This document shows, piece after piece, positions 1 through 5,516 of a stretch of DNA of 11,239 bases. The notes below the pieces were generated by a model. It did no database searches. It was not told the DNA's origin and saw only the letters and a program-made list of their open reading frames with translations. The DNA is taken from the NCBI GenBank assembly GCA_001824325.1, contig MHXC01000044.1, positions 1 through 11,239 on the forward strand, given 5' to 3'. The position numbers were made by a program, and so were the translations under genes. The DNA is from Parcubacteria group bacterium RIFCSPHIGHO2_01_FULL_47_10b (GTDB taxonomy: Bacteria; Patescibacteriota; Minisyncoccia; 2-01-FULL-47-10). Numbering within the stretch: position 1 is the stretch's first letter; every line of letters begins with the position of its first letter.

Positions 1-228
1 TCATTTCGGTTGTTCGGAAACGTTTTCGCCGGGGAAGTGCTTCTTATGGCTATGAGCAAGATTCTGCCGTTTCTACTTCCTATCCCGTTCCTCTTCCTTG
101 AAATCTTTGTCGGGTTGATTCAAGCGCTCATCTTCTCCATTTTGGTGTTGGTGTACTTCACTATTGCGGCGCAAGACCATGATGAGCATTCCGAAGAGGG
201 AGCGGAGCAGCATACGGCACACGCATAG
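1..228 (+). CDS. atpB: F0F1 ATP synthase subunit a, C-terminal part (5' truncated by window edge)
   Basis: Membrane subunit a of the F0 proton channel; it forms the two half-channels beside the c ring. Frame 1 is open from the first base and begins SFRLFGNVFAGEV, the highly conserved segment that carries the essential Arg (third visible residue, equivalent to E. coli Arg210). It continues through LPIPFLFLEIFVG and the last membrane helix (LIQALIFSILVLVYF), with the conserved Gln facing the c ring. The protein ends in a soluble His/Glu/Asp-rich tail (QDHDEHSEEG...). Only about 75 residues are present; the start lies outside the window, and an internal TTG at base 10 is not the real start. The 81 bases to atpE hold no gene or clear signal. 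Confidence 0.95.
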   Translation, partial: SFRLFGNVFAGEVLLMAMSKILPFLLPIPFLFLEIFVGLIQALIFSILVLVYFTIAAQDHDEHSEEGAEQHTAHA

Positions 229-297
229 TATTTGAACGTTGCCTTTTGGTATTTAAGATAGATGCCAGAATGTAAAGGTCAAATAATTATCAATTAA

Positions 298-519
<222 letters not shown>

Positions 520-532
520 ACAGTTGGCAGTT

Positions 533-606
533 GAAAGATTTAAGATGTAAGTAAAGCAAAGATTCTGAAATTACTTTATTCTAGAGCTTACGCCTTAAAT
601 CTTTTC
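533..606. repeat. Long inverted repeat in the atpE-atpF gap
   Basis: The arm at 533-551 (GAAAGATTTAAGATGTAAG) is nearly the reverse complement of 587-606. One base is extra and two are mismatched, and the spacer is about 35 nt. The outer core AGATTTAA/TTAAATCT is perfect. It could fold in the mRNA between subunits c and b, as a stability or differential-expression element, or be a mobile palindromic repeat. Confidence 0.6.
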
Positions 607-680
607 TACTGTTCGCTGGGACAGTTTCTTTTCTTCCGCGTATTACTTAAATCTCTTAACGTAAATCTTAAATCTAAATT
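595..680 (+). repeat. TTAAATCT repeats in the atpF leader
   Basis: TTAAATCT occurs at 595-602, 647-654 and 668-675, with GTAAATCT at 661-668. The reverse complement AGATTTAA lies at 536-543. The stretch TTACTTAAATCTC (643-655) recurs exactly at 8950-8962 in front of atpC, where ATCTAAA again sits at the start codon. The leader of atpF and the leader of atpC therefore share a repeat-derived sequence. No function is demonstrated. Confidence 0.55.
608..635 (+). terminator. Possible weak terminator or attenuator hairpin before atpF
   Basis: ACTGTTC (608-614) and GGACAGT (619-625) form a 7-bp stem (one G-U pair) with the loop GCTG. It is followed by TTCTTTTCTT. This resembles a weak intrinsic terminator inside the operon, which could lower readthrough from the abundant c-subunit message into atpF. 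The T tract is interrupted and the stem is not GC-rich, so this is tentative. Confidence 0.35.
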
Positions 681-1175
681 ATGGCTTCCATAATTTCTAC
701 ATTCCACATAGACTGGCAGATTATCGTTGCCCAAGCGGTGAACTTCGCTATCGTCCTTGCCGTGCTCTATTTATTCGCGCTTAAACCTCTGAATAAGCTG
801 ATGGCGGAGCGCTCAGAGAAAATCGGTAAGGGTATTTCTGATGCCAAGGCGAATGCCGAGCTTCTTGAAACGACAAAGGCCGAGTACGAGAGTGCTTTAG
901 CGAAGGCCAGAGCGGAAGCAAACGCTATTTTCCAGTCCGGCAAAAAGGAGGCGGAAGAGAAACGCACCGAGATGCTTGAATCGGCAAAGGGCGAGGTAAA
1001 GACGATGATTGAGAGCGGTAAGAAGACTCTTGAGGCGGAGAAAGCGAGAATGGTTGAAGATGCCAAGAGGGAAGTGGTCGCGCTTATTGTCGCGGCCACA
1101 AAGAAGGTGTTGGACGACAAGGCGGGTGAATCTTCTGACGAGAAGTCGGCGAACGAGCTGGGAAGGATACGATAG
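681..1175 (+). CDS. atpF: F0F1 ATP synthase subunit b
   Basis: Peripheral-stalk subunit b, which anchors F1 to the membrane through subunits a and delta. The 164-residue product has the expected design: a short N-terminus, one membrane helix at about residues 14-34 (IIVAQAVNFAIVLAVLYLF), then KPLNKLMAERSEKIGKGI. A long charged Ala/Glu/Lys-rich helix follows to about residue 145, giving the right-handed coiled-coil dimer. Length is close to that of typical b subunits (about 156-170). The tail (GESSDEKSANELGRIR) is polar and probably unstructured. The start ATG at 681 follows the TTAAATCT-rich leader and has no clear Shine-Dalgarno. Its stop is three bases before atpH, so the two are probably translated together. 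Confidence 0.96.
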   Translation: MASIISTFHIDWQIIVAQAVNFAIVLAVLYLFALKPLNKLMAERSEKIGKGISDAKANAELLETTKAEYESALAKARAEANAIFQSGKKEAEEKRTEMLESAKGEVKTMIESGKKTLEAEKARMVEDAKREVVALIVAATKKVLDDKAGESSDEKSANELGRIR

Positions 1176-1178
1176 ACG

Positions 1179-1598
1179 ATGAATACGACTATGGCCAAAA
1201 TTTCCACTAAAGACGTCGCGAGGGCTTTCTATGAATCCACAAAGAATAAAAGTGGGCCGGAGGTAGAGCGTACCATTACAAACGCCGTTGAATTTTTGAC
1301 TAAGAATAAGCTTCTCTCTAAGGCAACCGAAATTCTGGAACATCTAGAGAAAATTCGGGATAAGGACCTCGGAGTGGTCAGCGCTACGGTGACAAGCAAA
1401 AGACCGCTCCCGAAGAAAACTCTAGATGAGATTAAAAAAATCCTAAAAAATCGTTACGAAGCGTCAGACATCACCCTCCACGCGCACGAAGACCTTACTC
1501 TTATCGGTGGTGTCAAGATAGAAGCGAATGACGAAATGATAGACCTTTCACTCAAGAACAAAGTACGCCAATTGCAAAATCATTTATTAACCACCTAA
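1179..1598 (+). CDS. atpH: F0F1 ATP synthase subunit delta (short form)
   Basis: Delta links the top of the alpha3beta3 head to the b stalk. The 139-residue product is clearly shorter than the usual 175-180, mainly in the N-terminal helical domain. The C-terminal signature is kept: DLTLIGGVKIEANDEMIDLSLKNKV corresponds to the conserved GGxxIxxxDxxIDxSxxxxL region. It follows atpF by three bases in the normal b-delta order. ATG 1179 is preceded by GGAAGGA at 1161-1167, one of the few Shine-Dalgarno-like sites in the window. ATG 1191 (MAKISTKDVARAF) is an alternative start that fits the family N-terminus well. Short delta subunits are plausible for reduced CPR genomes, but that is general knowledge and not shown here. 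Confidence 0.92.
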   Translation: MNTTMAKISTKDVARAFYESTKNKSGPEVERTITNAVEFLTKNKLLSKATEILEHLEKIRDKDLGVVSATVTSKRPLPKKTLDEIKKILKNRYEASDITLHAHEDLTLIGGVKIEANDEMIDLSLKNKVRQLQNHLLTT

Positions 1599-1612
1599 TC
1601 CCACTCTTCGCT

Positions 1613-1708
1613 GTCGTTCCCGCGCAGGCGCCCGCCCGACTGAAACAGTCGTTTCGGGCGGGGGACTCCAGACAACATTCACTGGGTCCTCGCATTCGCG
1701 AGGATGAC
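1613..1708. repeat. Nested palindromic repeat between atpH and atpA
   Basis: Two inverted arms, 1613-1630 continued by about 1662-1671, and 1682-1708, are imperfect reverse complements. Each arm is itself a hairpin; the right arm is CCTCGC-ATTC-GCGAGG. The left arm is split by a second element at about 1631-1662, with stem CCCGCCCGA / TCGGGCGGG and an inner GACTG-AAA-CAGTC. Removing that element restores the match between the arms. This looks like one REP/MITE-like palindrome inserted into another. It fills most of the 136-nt atpH-atpA gap. No T tract follows it. Confidence 0.75.
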
Positions 1709-1734
1709 AAGAAAAACCGAAATAACAAATCACC

Positions 1735-3315
1735 ATGAGCAACAACACAATAGTCGAAAACCTAAAAAAGCAGATTGAGAAGTTCCAGTCCGAAGTGAAG
1801 GCGGAGAAGGTGGGTCATGTCGTGGAAGTGTTCGACGGTATTGCGAAACTTTCCGGTCTTTCCGATATTAAGGCATCGGAAATGGTTACCTTCCCGAACG
1901 GCGAAATCGGTGTAACGCTTAACCTTGAGGAGGATTCTGTCGGTGTCATTATTCTCGGTGACTTCACGCACATTCACGAAGGTGATGAGGTCAAAGCTTC
2001 GGGACGCATTTTGGAAATCCCCGTCAGCGATAAACTCATCGGACGTGTGCTGAACGCTCTCGCGGAGCCCATAGACGGCAAGGGTGCGATTAAGTCCGAC
2101 CCTTCGACGGGTTCGACAAGCTCACCGAGGGCAGGCTCAGGGCAGGCAAGAACCTACCCGATTGAGAAAGTGGCTCCCGGTGTCGTTACAAGACAAGGCG
2201 TGGACCAAGCGGTACAGACCGGCATCAAGGCTATCGACGCCCTTATCCCAATCGGTCGCGGACAACGCGAGCTTATCATCGGCGACCGCCAGACCGGAAA
2301 GACCGCTATCGCCATCGACGCTATTTTGAACCAAAAATTTACCCGAACTGCGGAGCAGGGCGGGGGTCAAGAACCAATGATTTGCGTCTACGTTTCAATA
2401 GGTCAAAAAGATTCCAAGCTTCGCAAACTCCAGACGCGACTTGAGGATGGCGGCGCGATGGAGTACACCGTTATTGTTTCCGCCGGCTCGTCAGAAAGTT
2501 CCGCTCTTTCATATATCGCTCCTTACACGGGAGTTTCGATTGCCGAATACTTTATGGACCAAGGCAAAGACGTACTCATCATTTACGATGACCTTTCCAA
2601 GCATGCGGTAGCCTACCGAGAAATCTCTTTGCTTCTCCGTCGTCCTCCAGGCCGTGAAGCCTATCCCGGAGACGTCTTTTACCTCCACTCACGACTTCTT
2701 GAACGTGCTTGCCGTCGCAACGCAAAATATGGTGGTGGTTCCATTACCGCGCTCCCGATTATCGAAACCCAGGCCGGCGATGTGTCCGCCTACATTCCGA
2801 CCAACGTCATCTCCATTACCGACGGTCAGATTTTCCTTGAAACCGACCTGTTTTACAAAGGTGTTCGCCCAGCCGTAAACGTCGGACTTTCGGTGTCGCG
2901 TGTCGGTTCATCCGCACAAATTAAGGCTATGAAGAAAGTATCGGGAACGTTGAAGCTTGACCTTGCGCAATTCCGCGAACTTGAAGCCTTTTCACAATTT
3001 GGTTCAGACCTCGACGAGGGCACGAAGAAACAGTTGGAACGTGGCAAACGTGCGGTGGAAGTCTTGAAACAACCGCAATACGCGCCGGTCAAAGCCGAAC
3101 ACCAAGTCGTTACCCTCTACGCGCTTGTGAAGGGCTTTATGGATGACGTGCCTGTTGCCAAAATCAAGGAGTTTGAGGCGGGGTTGATTGACTACACCGA
3201 ATCCAACGCCAAGGTTTTCTTCAAAGATATCCGCGAGACCAAAATGTGGTCTGATGCCGGCGAGGCGGAGATTAAGAAAGTGATTGGGGAATTTAAGGGG
3301 AGTTTTAAGTTGTAA
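1735..3315 (+). CDS. atpA: F0F1 ATP synthase subunit alpha, with an in-frame repeat-derived insert
   Basis: Non-catalytic nucleotide-binding subunit of the F1 head. The 526-residue product has the N-terminal beta-barrel, the P-loop GDRQTGKT at residues 183-190, the Walker B region ([18 protein letters not shown]) and [10 protein letters not shown] with the arginine finger at Arg389. Its C-terminus ([14 protein letters not shown]) is also normal. The length exceeds E. coli alpha (513) mainly because residues 123-138 ([16 protein letters not shown]) interrupt the loop after [12 protein letters not shown], before [11 protein letters not shown]. The insert is a palindromic-repeat copy shared with atpD. 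VTRQGVDQ has Gly where Ser is usual. No Shine-Dalgarno precedes ATG 1735. Bases 3233-3281 recur exactly at 3938-3986 in a partial second copy of the gene end. Confidence 0.98.
   Translation: MSNNTIVENLKKQIEKFQSEVKAEKVGHVVEVFDGIAKLSGLSDIKASEMVTFPNGEIGVTLNLEEDSVGVIILGDFTHIHEGDEVKASGRILEIPVSDKLIGRVLNALAEPIDGKGAIKSDPSTGSTSSPRAGSGQARTYPIEKVAPGVVTRQGVDQAVQTGIKAIDALIPIGRGQRELIIGDRQTGKTAIAIDAILNQKFTRTAEQGGGQEPMICVYVSIGQKDSKLRKLQTRLEDGGAMEYTVIVSAGSSESSALSYIAPYTGVSIAEYFMDQGKDVLIIYDDLSKHAVAYREISLLLRRPPGREAYPGDVFYLHSRLLERACRRNAKYGGGSITALPIIETQAGDVSAYIPTNVISITDGQIFLETDLFYKGVRPAVNVGLSVSRVGSSAQIKAMKKVSGTLKLDLAQFRELEAFSQFGSDLDEGTKKQLERGKRAVEVLKQPQYAPVKAEHQVVTLYALVKGFMDDVPVAKIKEFEAGLIDYTESNAKVFFKDIRETKMWSDAGEAEIKKVIGEFKGSFKL
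2101..2145 (+). repeat. In-frame palindromic-type repeat inside atpA
   Basis: These 45 bases encode [15 protein letters not shown] and match, with a few differences, the 45-base insert at 7486-7530 in atpD. The shared core is GGTTCGACAAGCTCACCG. TTCGAC occurs twice. The sequence has no stop codon in the frame used, and it interrupts a well-conserved region of AtpA, so it was inserted into an existing gene. Confidence 0.85.
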
Positions 3316-3328
3316 GTTAAAAAGTTCT

Positions 3329-3354
3329 CCCCCGTCCTGAAGACGGAACGGGGG
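3329..3354. repeat. GC-rich hairpin just after atpA
   Basis: CCCCCGT (3329-3335) pairs with ACGGGGG (3348-3354). An alternative inner stem CCGTC/GACGG with loop CTGAA competes with it. It begins 14 bases after the atpA stop. No T tract follows, so it is more likely a REP-like palindrome or an mRNA 3'-end protector than an intrinsic terminator. Confidence 0.6.
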
Positions 3355-3367
3355 TAAGGCCGAAGCC

Positions 3368-3381
3368 ACTGTCCACACAGT
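3368..3381. promoter_or_regulatory. Small palindrome ACTGT-CCAC-ACAGT before the toxin gene
   Basis: A perfect 5-bp inverted repeat with a 4-base centre ends 7 bases before the ATG of the PemK-like gene. It could be an operator or a translation-blocking hairpin, but it is short enough to occur by chance. Confidence 0.3.
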
Positions 3382-3388
3382 ATATCAA

Positions 3389-3778
3389 ATGAAAAAAGAT
3401 TTTCAGAAATGGCATACCAAAAAGGAACTTCTGGACAAGGAGCCCAATCGTCCTCTCTTTGGTGAGCAGGAAGTCTGGTTTTGTTCGCTCGGTGCCAATG
3501 TAGGTTCCGAACAAAATGGTGTTGGAGATAAGTTTTTAGGACCAGTTGTCGTGGTCAGGAAGTTTAACAGCGAGATTTTTTGGGGCATCCCAACCACGAG
3601 AAAAAAGAGAAAGGGTAAATTTTATTTCTATTTTTCTTTTCATGAAAATGATTTTACAACCGCAATTTTATCCCAAATTCGCTTGATTGACGCCAAAAGA
3701 TTGGCATATAAAATAGGAATGATGCGAAATGCTGATTTCAAAGAAATGAAAAAACGCCTCACCTCATTTCTGAAGTAA
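3389..3778 (+). CDS. PemK/MazF-family toxin-like protein, without an evident antitoxin
   Basis: A 129-residue protein with the PemK/MazF endoribonuclease pattern. An N-terminal strand EVWFCSLGANVGSEQNG matches the family's [E]xWxxxxGxNxGxEQ region. It is followed by GPVVVVRKF, FWGIPTTRK and the C-terminal AILSQIRLIDAKRLAYKIG, which matches the family's SQxRxID...RLxxKxG. MazF proteins cut mRNA at short motifs and are normally neutralised by a neighbouring antitoxin. No reading frame fits one in the 73 bases between atpA and this gene, and the next gene is separated by an atpA fragment. The antitoxin may be encoded elsewhere or lost. It probably relies on readthrough from atpA. Family membership is confident; activity is inferred. 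Confidence 0.85.
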   Translation: MKKDFQKWHTKKELLDKEPNRPLFGEQEVWFCSLGANVGSEQNGVGDKFLGPVVVVRKFNSEIFWGIPTTRKKRKGKFYFYFSFHENDFTTAILSQIRLIDAKRLAYKIGMMRNADFKEMKKRLTSFLK

Positions 3779-3793
3779 AGCGTCTTTTCTTTT
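3751..3793 (+). terminator. Possible terminator overlapping the end of the PemK-like gene
   Basis: AAAACGC (3751-3757) can pair with GCGT (3780-3783) plus the following TTTT, and TCTTTTCTTTT lies at the base. The loop is long, about 22 nt, so efficiency is doubtful. Confidence 0.25.
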
Positions 3794-3796
3794 GAC

Positions 3797-3812
3797 CTCC
3801 GCCGAAGCGGAG
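3797..3812. repeat. Hairpin CTCCGC-CGAA-GCGGAG
   Basis: A perfect 6-bp GC-rich stem with a 4-base loop, 18 bases after the PemK-like gene. It resembles the short palindromic repeats elsewhere in the window. The rest of 3813-3912 shows no gene or recognisable signal. Confidence 0.5.
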
Positions 3813-3912
3813 TCGGGCTCAAGGCCATTTGTACCCATATCCTATCAAGCATGAAAAATAAAGTCAAGCGAAAAGTTGAAAACTGCCGAATAAAAGGTTA
3901 AAGTACGGCTAT

Positions 3913-4017
3913 AACAAAGAATTTTGCAAAGACATCTGCGAGACCAAAATGTGGTCTGATGCCGGCGAGGCGGAGATTAAGAAAGTCATCGCTGAATTTA
4001 AGACTACATTTAAATAG
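3913..4017 (+). pseudogene. Fragment: second copy of the 3' end of atpA
   Basis: Read in frame, these 35 codons end in [19 protein letters not shown], then VIAEFKTTFK and a stop. They align to the last residues of AtpA ([19 protein letters not shown], then [11 protein letters not shown]). Bases 3938-3986 are identical to 3233-3281 (49 nt), while both flanks differ. An in-frame stop lies just upstream, so it cannot be expressed as a protein of any size. The end reads like a genuine alternative AtpA C-terminus, not random decay. It is followed after 5 bases by the NUDIX gene, as an intact upstream operon gene would be. Confidence 0.9.
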
Positions 4018-4022
4018 CTGTA

Positions 4023-4427
4023 ATGGGAAAAAGTTATATAGACAAATTAGCGTTCATTGAGATAAAGGATCGAAAGGTTCTTGAAACTTGTAGCTATGGG
4101 AAGGACAAGTGGTATATTCCTGGTGGCAAGCGGGAGCAGAATGAATCTGACCAGGAAGCTCTCATTCGCGAAATGAAAGAAGAGTTGCTTGTAGATCTTA
4201 TTCCCGCTACGCTTGTTCACTACGGCACATTTGAAGCACAAGCTCATGGTAAACCAGAAGGGACTATTGTTCGCCTGACATGCTATACGGGCAAATATAA
4301 CGGAGTACTCTCTCCAAGCGCGGAGGTTGAAAAAATGGACTGGTTCGATTACTCAAGAAGAAATGAAACTTCACCCGTTGACCATCTGATTTTTGATGAT
4401 TTAAAGAAGAAAAATTTGATTGATTAA
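4023..4427 (+). CDS. NUDIX hydrolase
   Basis: A 134-residue NUDIX-fold pyrophosphohydrolase, a family that cleaves nucleoside diphosphate-linked substrates such as oxidised nucleotides, dNTPs or nucleotide sugars; the substrate cannot be told from sequence. The Nudix box spans residues 35-57: G35, E41 and R49-E50-M-K-E53-E54 are all present, supplying the metal-binding glutamates. The Gly near the end of the consensus box is Leu56 here. WYIPGGKRE precedes the box as usual. The gene lies between partial copies of atpA (5 bases upstream) and atpG (5 bases downstream). This implies it once sat directly between those genes. No own promoter or Shine-Dalgarno is visible. Confidence 0.93.
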   Translation: MGKSYIDKLAFIEIKDRKVLETCSYGKDKWYIPGGKREQNESDQEALIREMKEELLVDLIPATLVHYGTFEAQAHGKPEGTIVRLTCYTGKYNGVLSPSAEVEKMDWFDYSRRNETSPVDHLIFDDLKKKNLID

Positions 4428-4432
4428 ATTAT

Positions 4433-4561
4433 ATGGCAGGAAGCAAAGAGATAAAAAGACGCATCAAAAGCGTAAAAAGCACGAACCCCAGTAGCAGAAA
4501 TCGGAATTTCGCTACGGGGCGAGGAAAAATTACCAAAGCTATGGAATTGGTGGTAGCTTAG
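4433..4561 (+). pseudogene. Fragment: second copy of the 5' end of atpG, interrupted by a palindrome
   Basis: The ATG at 4433 starts MAGSKEIKRRIKSVKST, identical to the first 17 residues of AtpG (5889). Fourteen codons from a palindromic insert follow (4484-4525). The match then resumes with KITKAMELVVA and ends at a TAG (4559-4561). Identical runs are 4460-4485 with 5916-5941, and 4532-4553 with 5949-5970. The remaining roughly 260 residues of gamma are missing, so this is a remnant. A 42-residue peptide could still be translated because the insert keeps the frame. Confidence 0.92.
4486..4519. repeat. Palindromic insert within the atpG fragment
   Basis: CCCC-GTAGC-GAAAT pairs with ATTTC-GCTAC-GGGG around a CGGA loop: 14 base pairs with two bulged A on the left arm (4490, 4496). 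Relative to intact atpG, a net 39 nt is inserted, replacing the codon after Thr17 without changing frame. It differs in sequence from the repeat found in atpA and atpD. Confidence 0.8.
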
Positions 4562-4606
4562 CAAGGCAAGAAAAATTAGGATTTTCTGGAATTTTTTACA
4601 AGCAAA

Positions 4607-4615
4607 TGCTATACT
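4607..4615 (+). promoter_or_regulatory. Extended -10 promoter for the MazE-like gene (leaderless)
   Basis: TGC-TATACT is an extended -10 element. It ends 6 nt before ATG 4622, so transcription would begin at or next to the start codon. No good -35 box is present at 16-18 bp, which is acceptable for an extended -10. Confidence 0.6.
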
Positions 4616-4621
4616 GCGCGT

Positions 4622-4816
4622 ATGAATATGCTGACGAAACAAACGCGAATAAACATAAAAAACGCCTCTAAAGTCCTTGGGGTTGAAGAAGCGGATATTC
4701 TTGAACGTGCCTCTGTGTTTTATCTTGATGCTATCCAAAAGGATATAGAACTGAAAAAGGAATTTGCCTTTTGGGATTATTTGAGCGATGAGGCACTGGC
4801 GAAGAGCCGACTGTAG
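4622..4816 (+). CDS. Putative antitoxin of a MazEF-like pair
   Basis: A 64-residue acidic/basic protein directly upstream of a PemK/MazF toxin gene, with stop and start three bases apart. TRINIKNASKVLG followed by two predicted helices (VEEADILERASVFYLDAI) is compatible with a ribbon-helix-helix DNA-binding fold. The charged tail with FWDYLSDEALAKSRL resembles the disordered toxin-binding tail of antitoxins. The assignment rests mostly on position and size. It is probably expressed from its own leaderless promoter (4607-4615) and may repress it, as such antitoxins commonly do; no operator repeat is obvious. Confidence 0.75.
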   Translation: MNMLTKQTRINIKNASKVLGVEEADILERASVFYLDAIQKDIELKKEFAFWDYLSDEALAKSRL

Positions 4817-4819
4817 ACC

Positions 4820-5143
4820 ATGAAAAAGGGGGGAATTTGGGTAATTGATTCCGGAGATTCGAGTGGACATGAGCAGTCGGGTATACGGCCGGCTATTGTT
4901 TTCTCTGGTGTTGTGGCGGGACTGGTTATGGTTGTGCCACTCACTTCAAATAGTAGAGCTTTACGCTTTGCGCACACGGTTCAACTCTCGCCAAACGCCT
5001 CAAATGGTTTAACCGCGCCATCTACGGCGCTTGTCTTTCAACTACGGGCAATTGATGTGAAAAGATTAGAAAAGAAAATTGGCTCCTCGACGGGAGAAAT
5101 GAAACTGCTGAACAAGGAGATAAGAAAGATGTTACGCGTCTAG
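4820..5143 (+). CDS. PemK/MazF-family toxin of a MazEF-like pair
   Basis: A 107-residue MazF-like endoribonuclease, which in this family cuts mRNA at short sequence motifs and stops growth when freed from its antitoxin. Family features run through the whole length: GGIWVIDSGDSSGHEQSGIRP (GxxWxxD...GxEQxGxRP), PAIVFS, VVPLTSN, HTVQL, NGLTAPSTALVFQLRAIDVKRL and KKIG. Length and domain coverage are normal, so it looks intact. It follows the putative antitoxin by three bases and shares its promoter. It is different from the PemK-like gene at 3389, so it is probably not a local duplicate. Its stop codon lies inside a 31-base palindrome. Confidence 0.92.
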   Translation: MKKGGIWVIDSGDSSGHEQSGIRPAIVFSGVVAGLVMVVPLTSNSRALRFAHTVQLSPNASNGLTAPSTALVFQLRAIDVKRLEKKIGSSTGEMKLLNKEIRKMLRV

Positions 5144-5171
5144 TTATGCAACACCCCGTGTTGCATAACTA
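5141..5171. repeat. Perfect 14-bp inverted repeat overlapping the toxin stop codon
   Basis: TAGTTATGCAACAC (5141-5154) and GTGTTGCATAACTA (5158-5171) are exact reverse complements around CCC, and the left arm contains the TAG stop of the MazF-like gene. The following AAAAATT is not a + strand T tract. It could protect the mRNA 3' end, act as a terminator without a U tail, or mark a repeat or recombination site between the two toxin-antitoxin modules. Confidence 0.75.
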
Positions 5172-5175
5172 AAAA

Positions 5176-5204
5176 TTGGTAAAGTATGATAAAAATGATA
5201 AAAT
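5176..5204 (+). promoter_or_regulatory. Promoter of mntA (leaderless)
   Basis: A -35 element TTGGTA (5176-5181), a 17-bp spacer and an extended -10 TGA-TAAAAT (TAAAAT at 5199-5204). The -10 ends exactly 6 nt before ATG 5211, predicting a leaderless mRNA. Confidence 0.7.
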
Positions 5205-5210
5205 CACTTT

Positions 5211-5516
5211 ATGTCAACGGATTTAGAAACAATCAAGCGGAAAATCGCTGAAAATAAGGAGTATTTGCTGAAAACCTATGGCGTGGAAGAAATAGGCGTG
5301 TTCGGCTCGTTCGCGCGGGGAGATCAAAACGCAGAGAGCGATATTGATATTTCAGTTGAATTGAATCACGACAAAGTACCCGTAGGGCTTTTTGAATTCG
5401 CCGGTATGCAGTTTTACTTGGAAGACCTGTTGGGACGAAAAGTCGATTTAGTGACAAAAACCGGAATCAAACCGATGATTAAAGATAGAATTTTAAGCCA
5501 ACTGGTTATTGTATGA
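5211..5516 (+). CDS. mntA: MntA-like minimal nucleotidyltransferase antitoxin
   Basis: A 101-residue minimal nucleotidyltransferase of the polymerase-beta superfamily. It carries the motif GSX10DXD: Gly32-Ser33, Asp44 and Asp46, with Asp79 in GRKVDLV as the third metal ligand. In the characterised MntA-HepT system the MntA antitoxin inactivates the HEPN toxin HepT by adding AMP to a tyrosine in its RX4HXY motif. The downstream gene overlaps by four bases (ATGA at 5513-5516) and encodes a HEPN protein with exactly that motif. The gene has its own promoter and looks intact. Function is inferred from motifs and pairing. Confidence 0.93.
   Translation: MSTDLETIKRKIAENKEYLLKTYGVEEIGVFGSFARGDQNAESDIDISVELNHDKVPVGLFEFAGMQFYLEDLLGRKVDLVTKTGIKPMIKDRILSQLVIV

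Noticed and set aside
767..1343. Long minus-strand reading frames across atpF and atpH
   Set aside because: They are antisense to well-conserved genes, show no family similarity and have no start signals. They are composition effects.
4433..4561. A functional 42-residue small protein
   Set aside because: Its two halves are the exact start of AtpG and the rest is a palindromic repeat. A truncated copy explains it fully.
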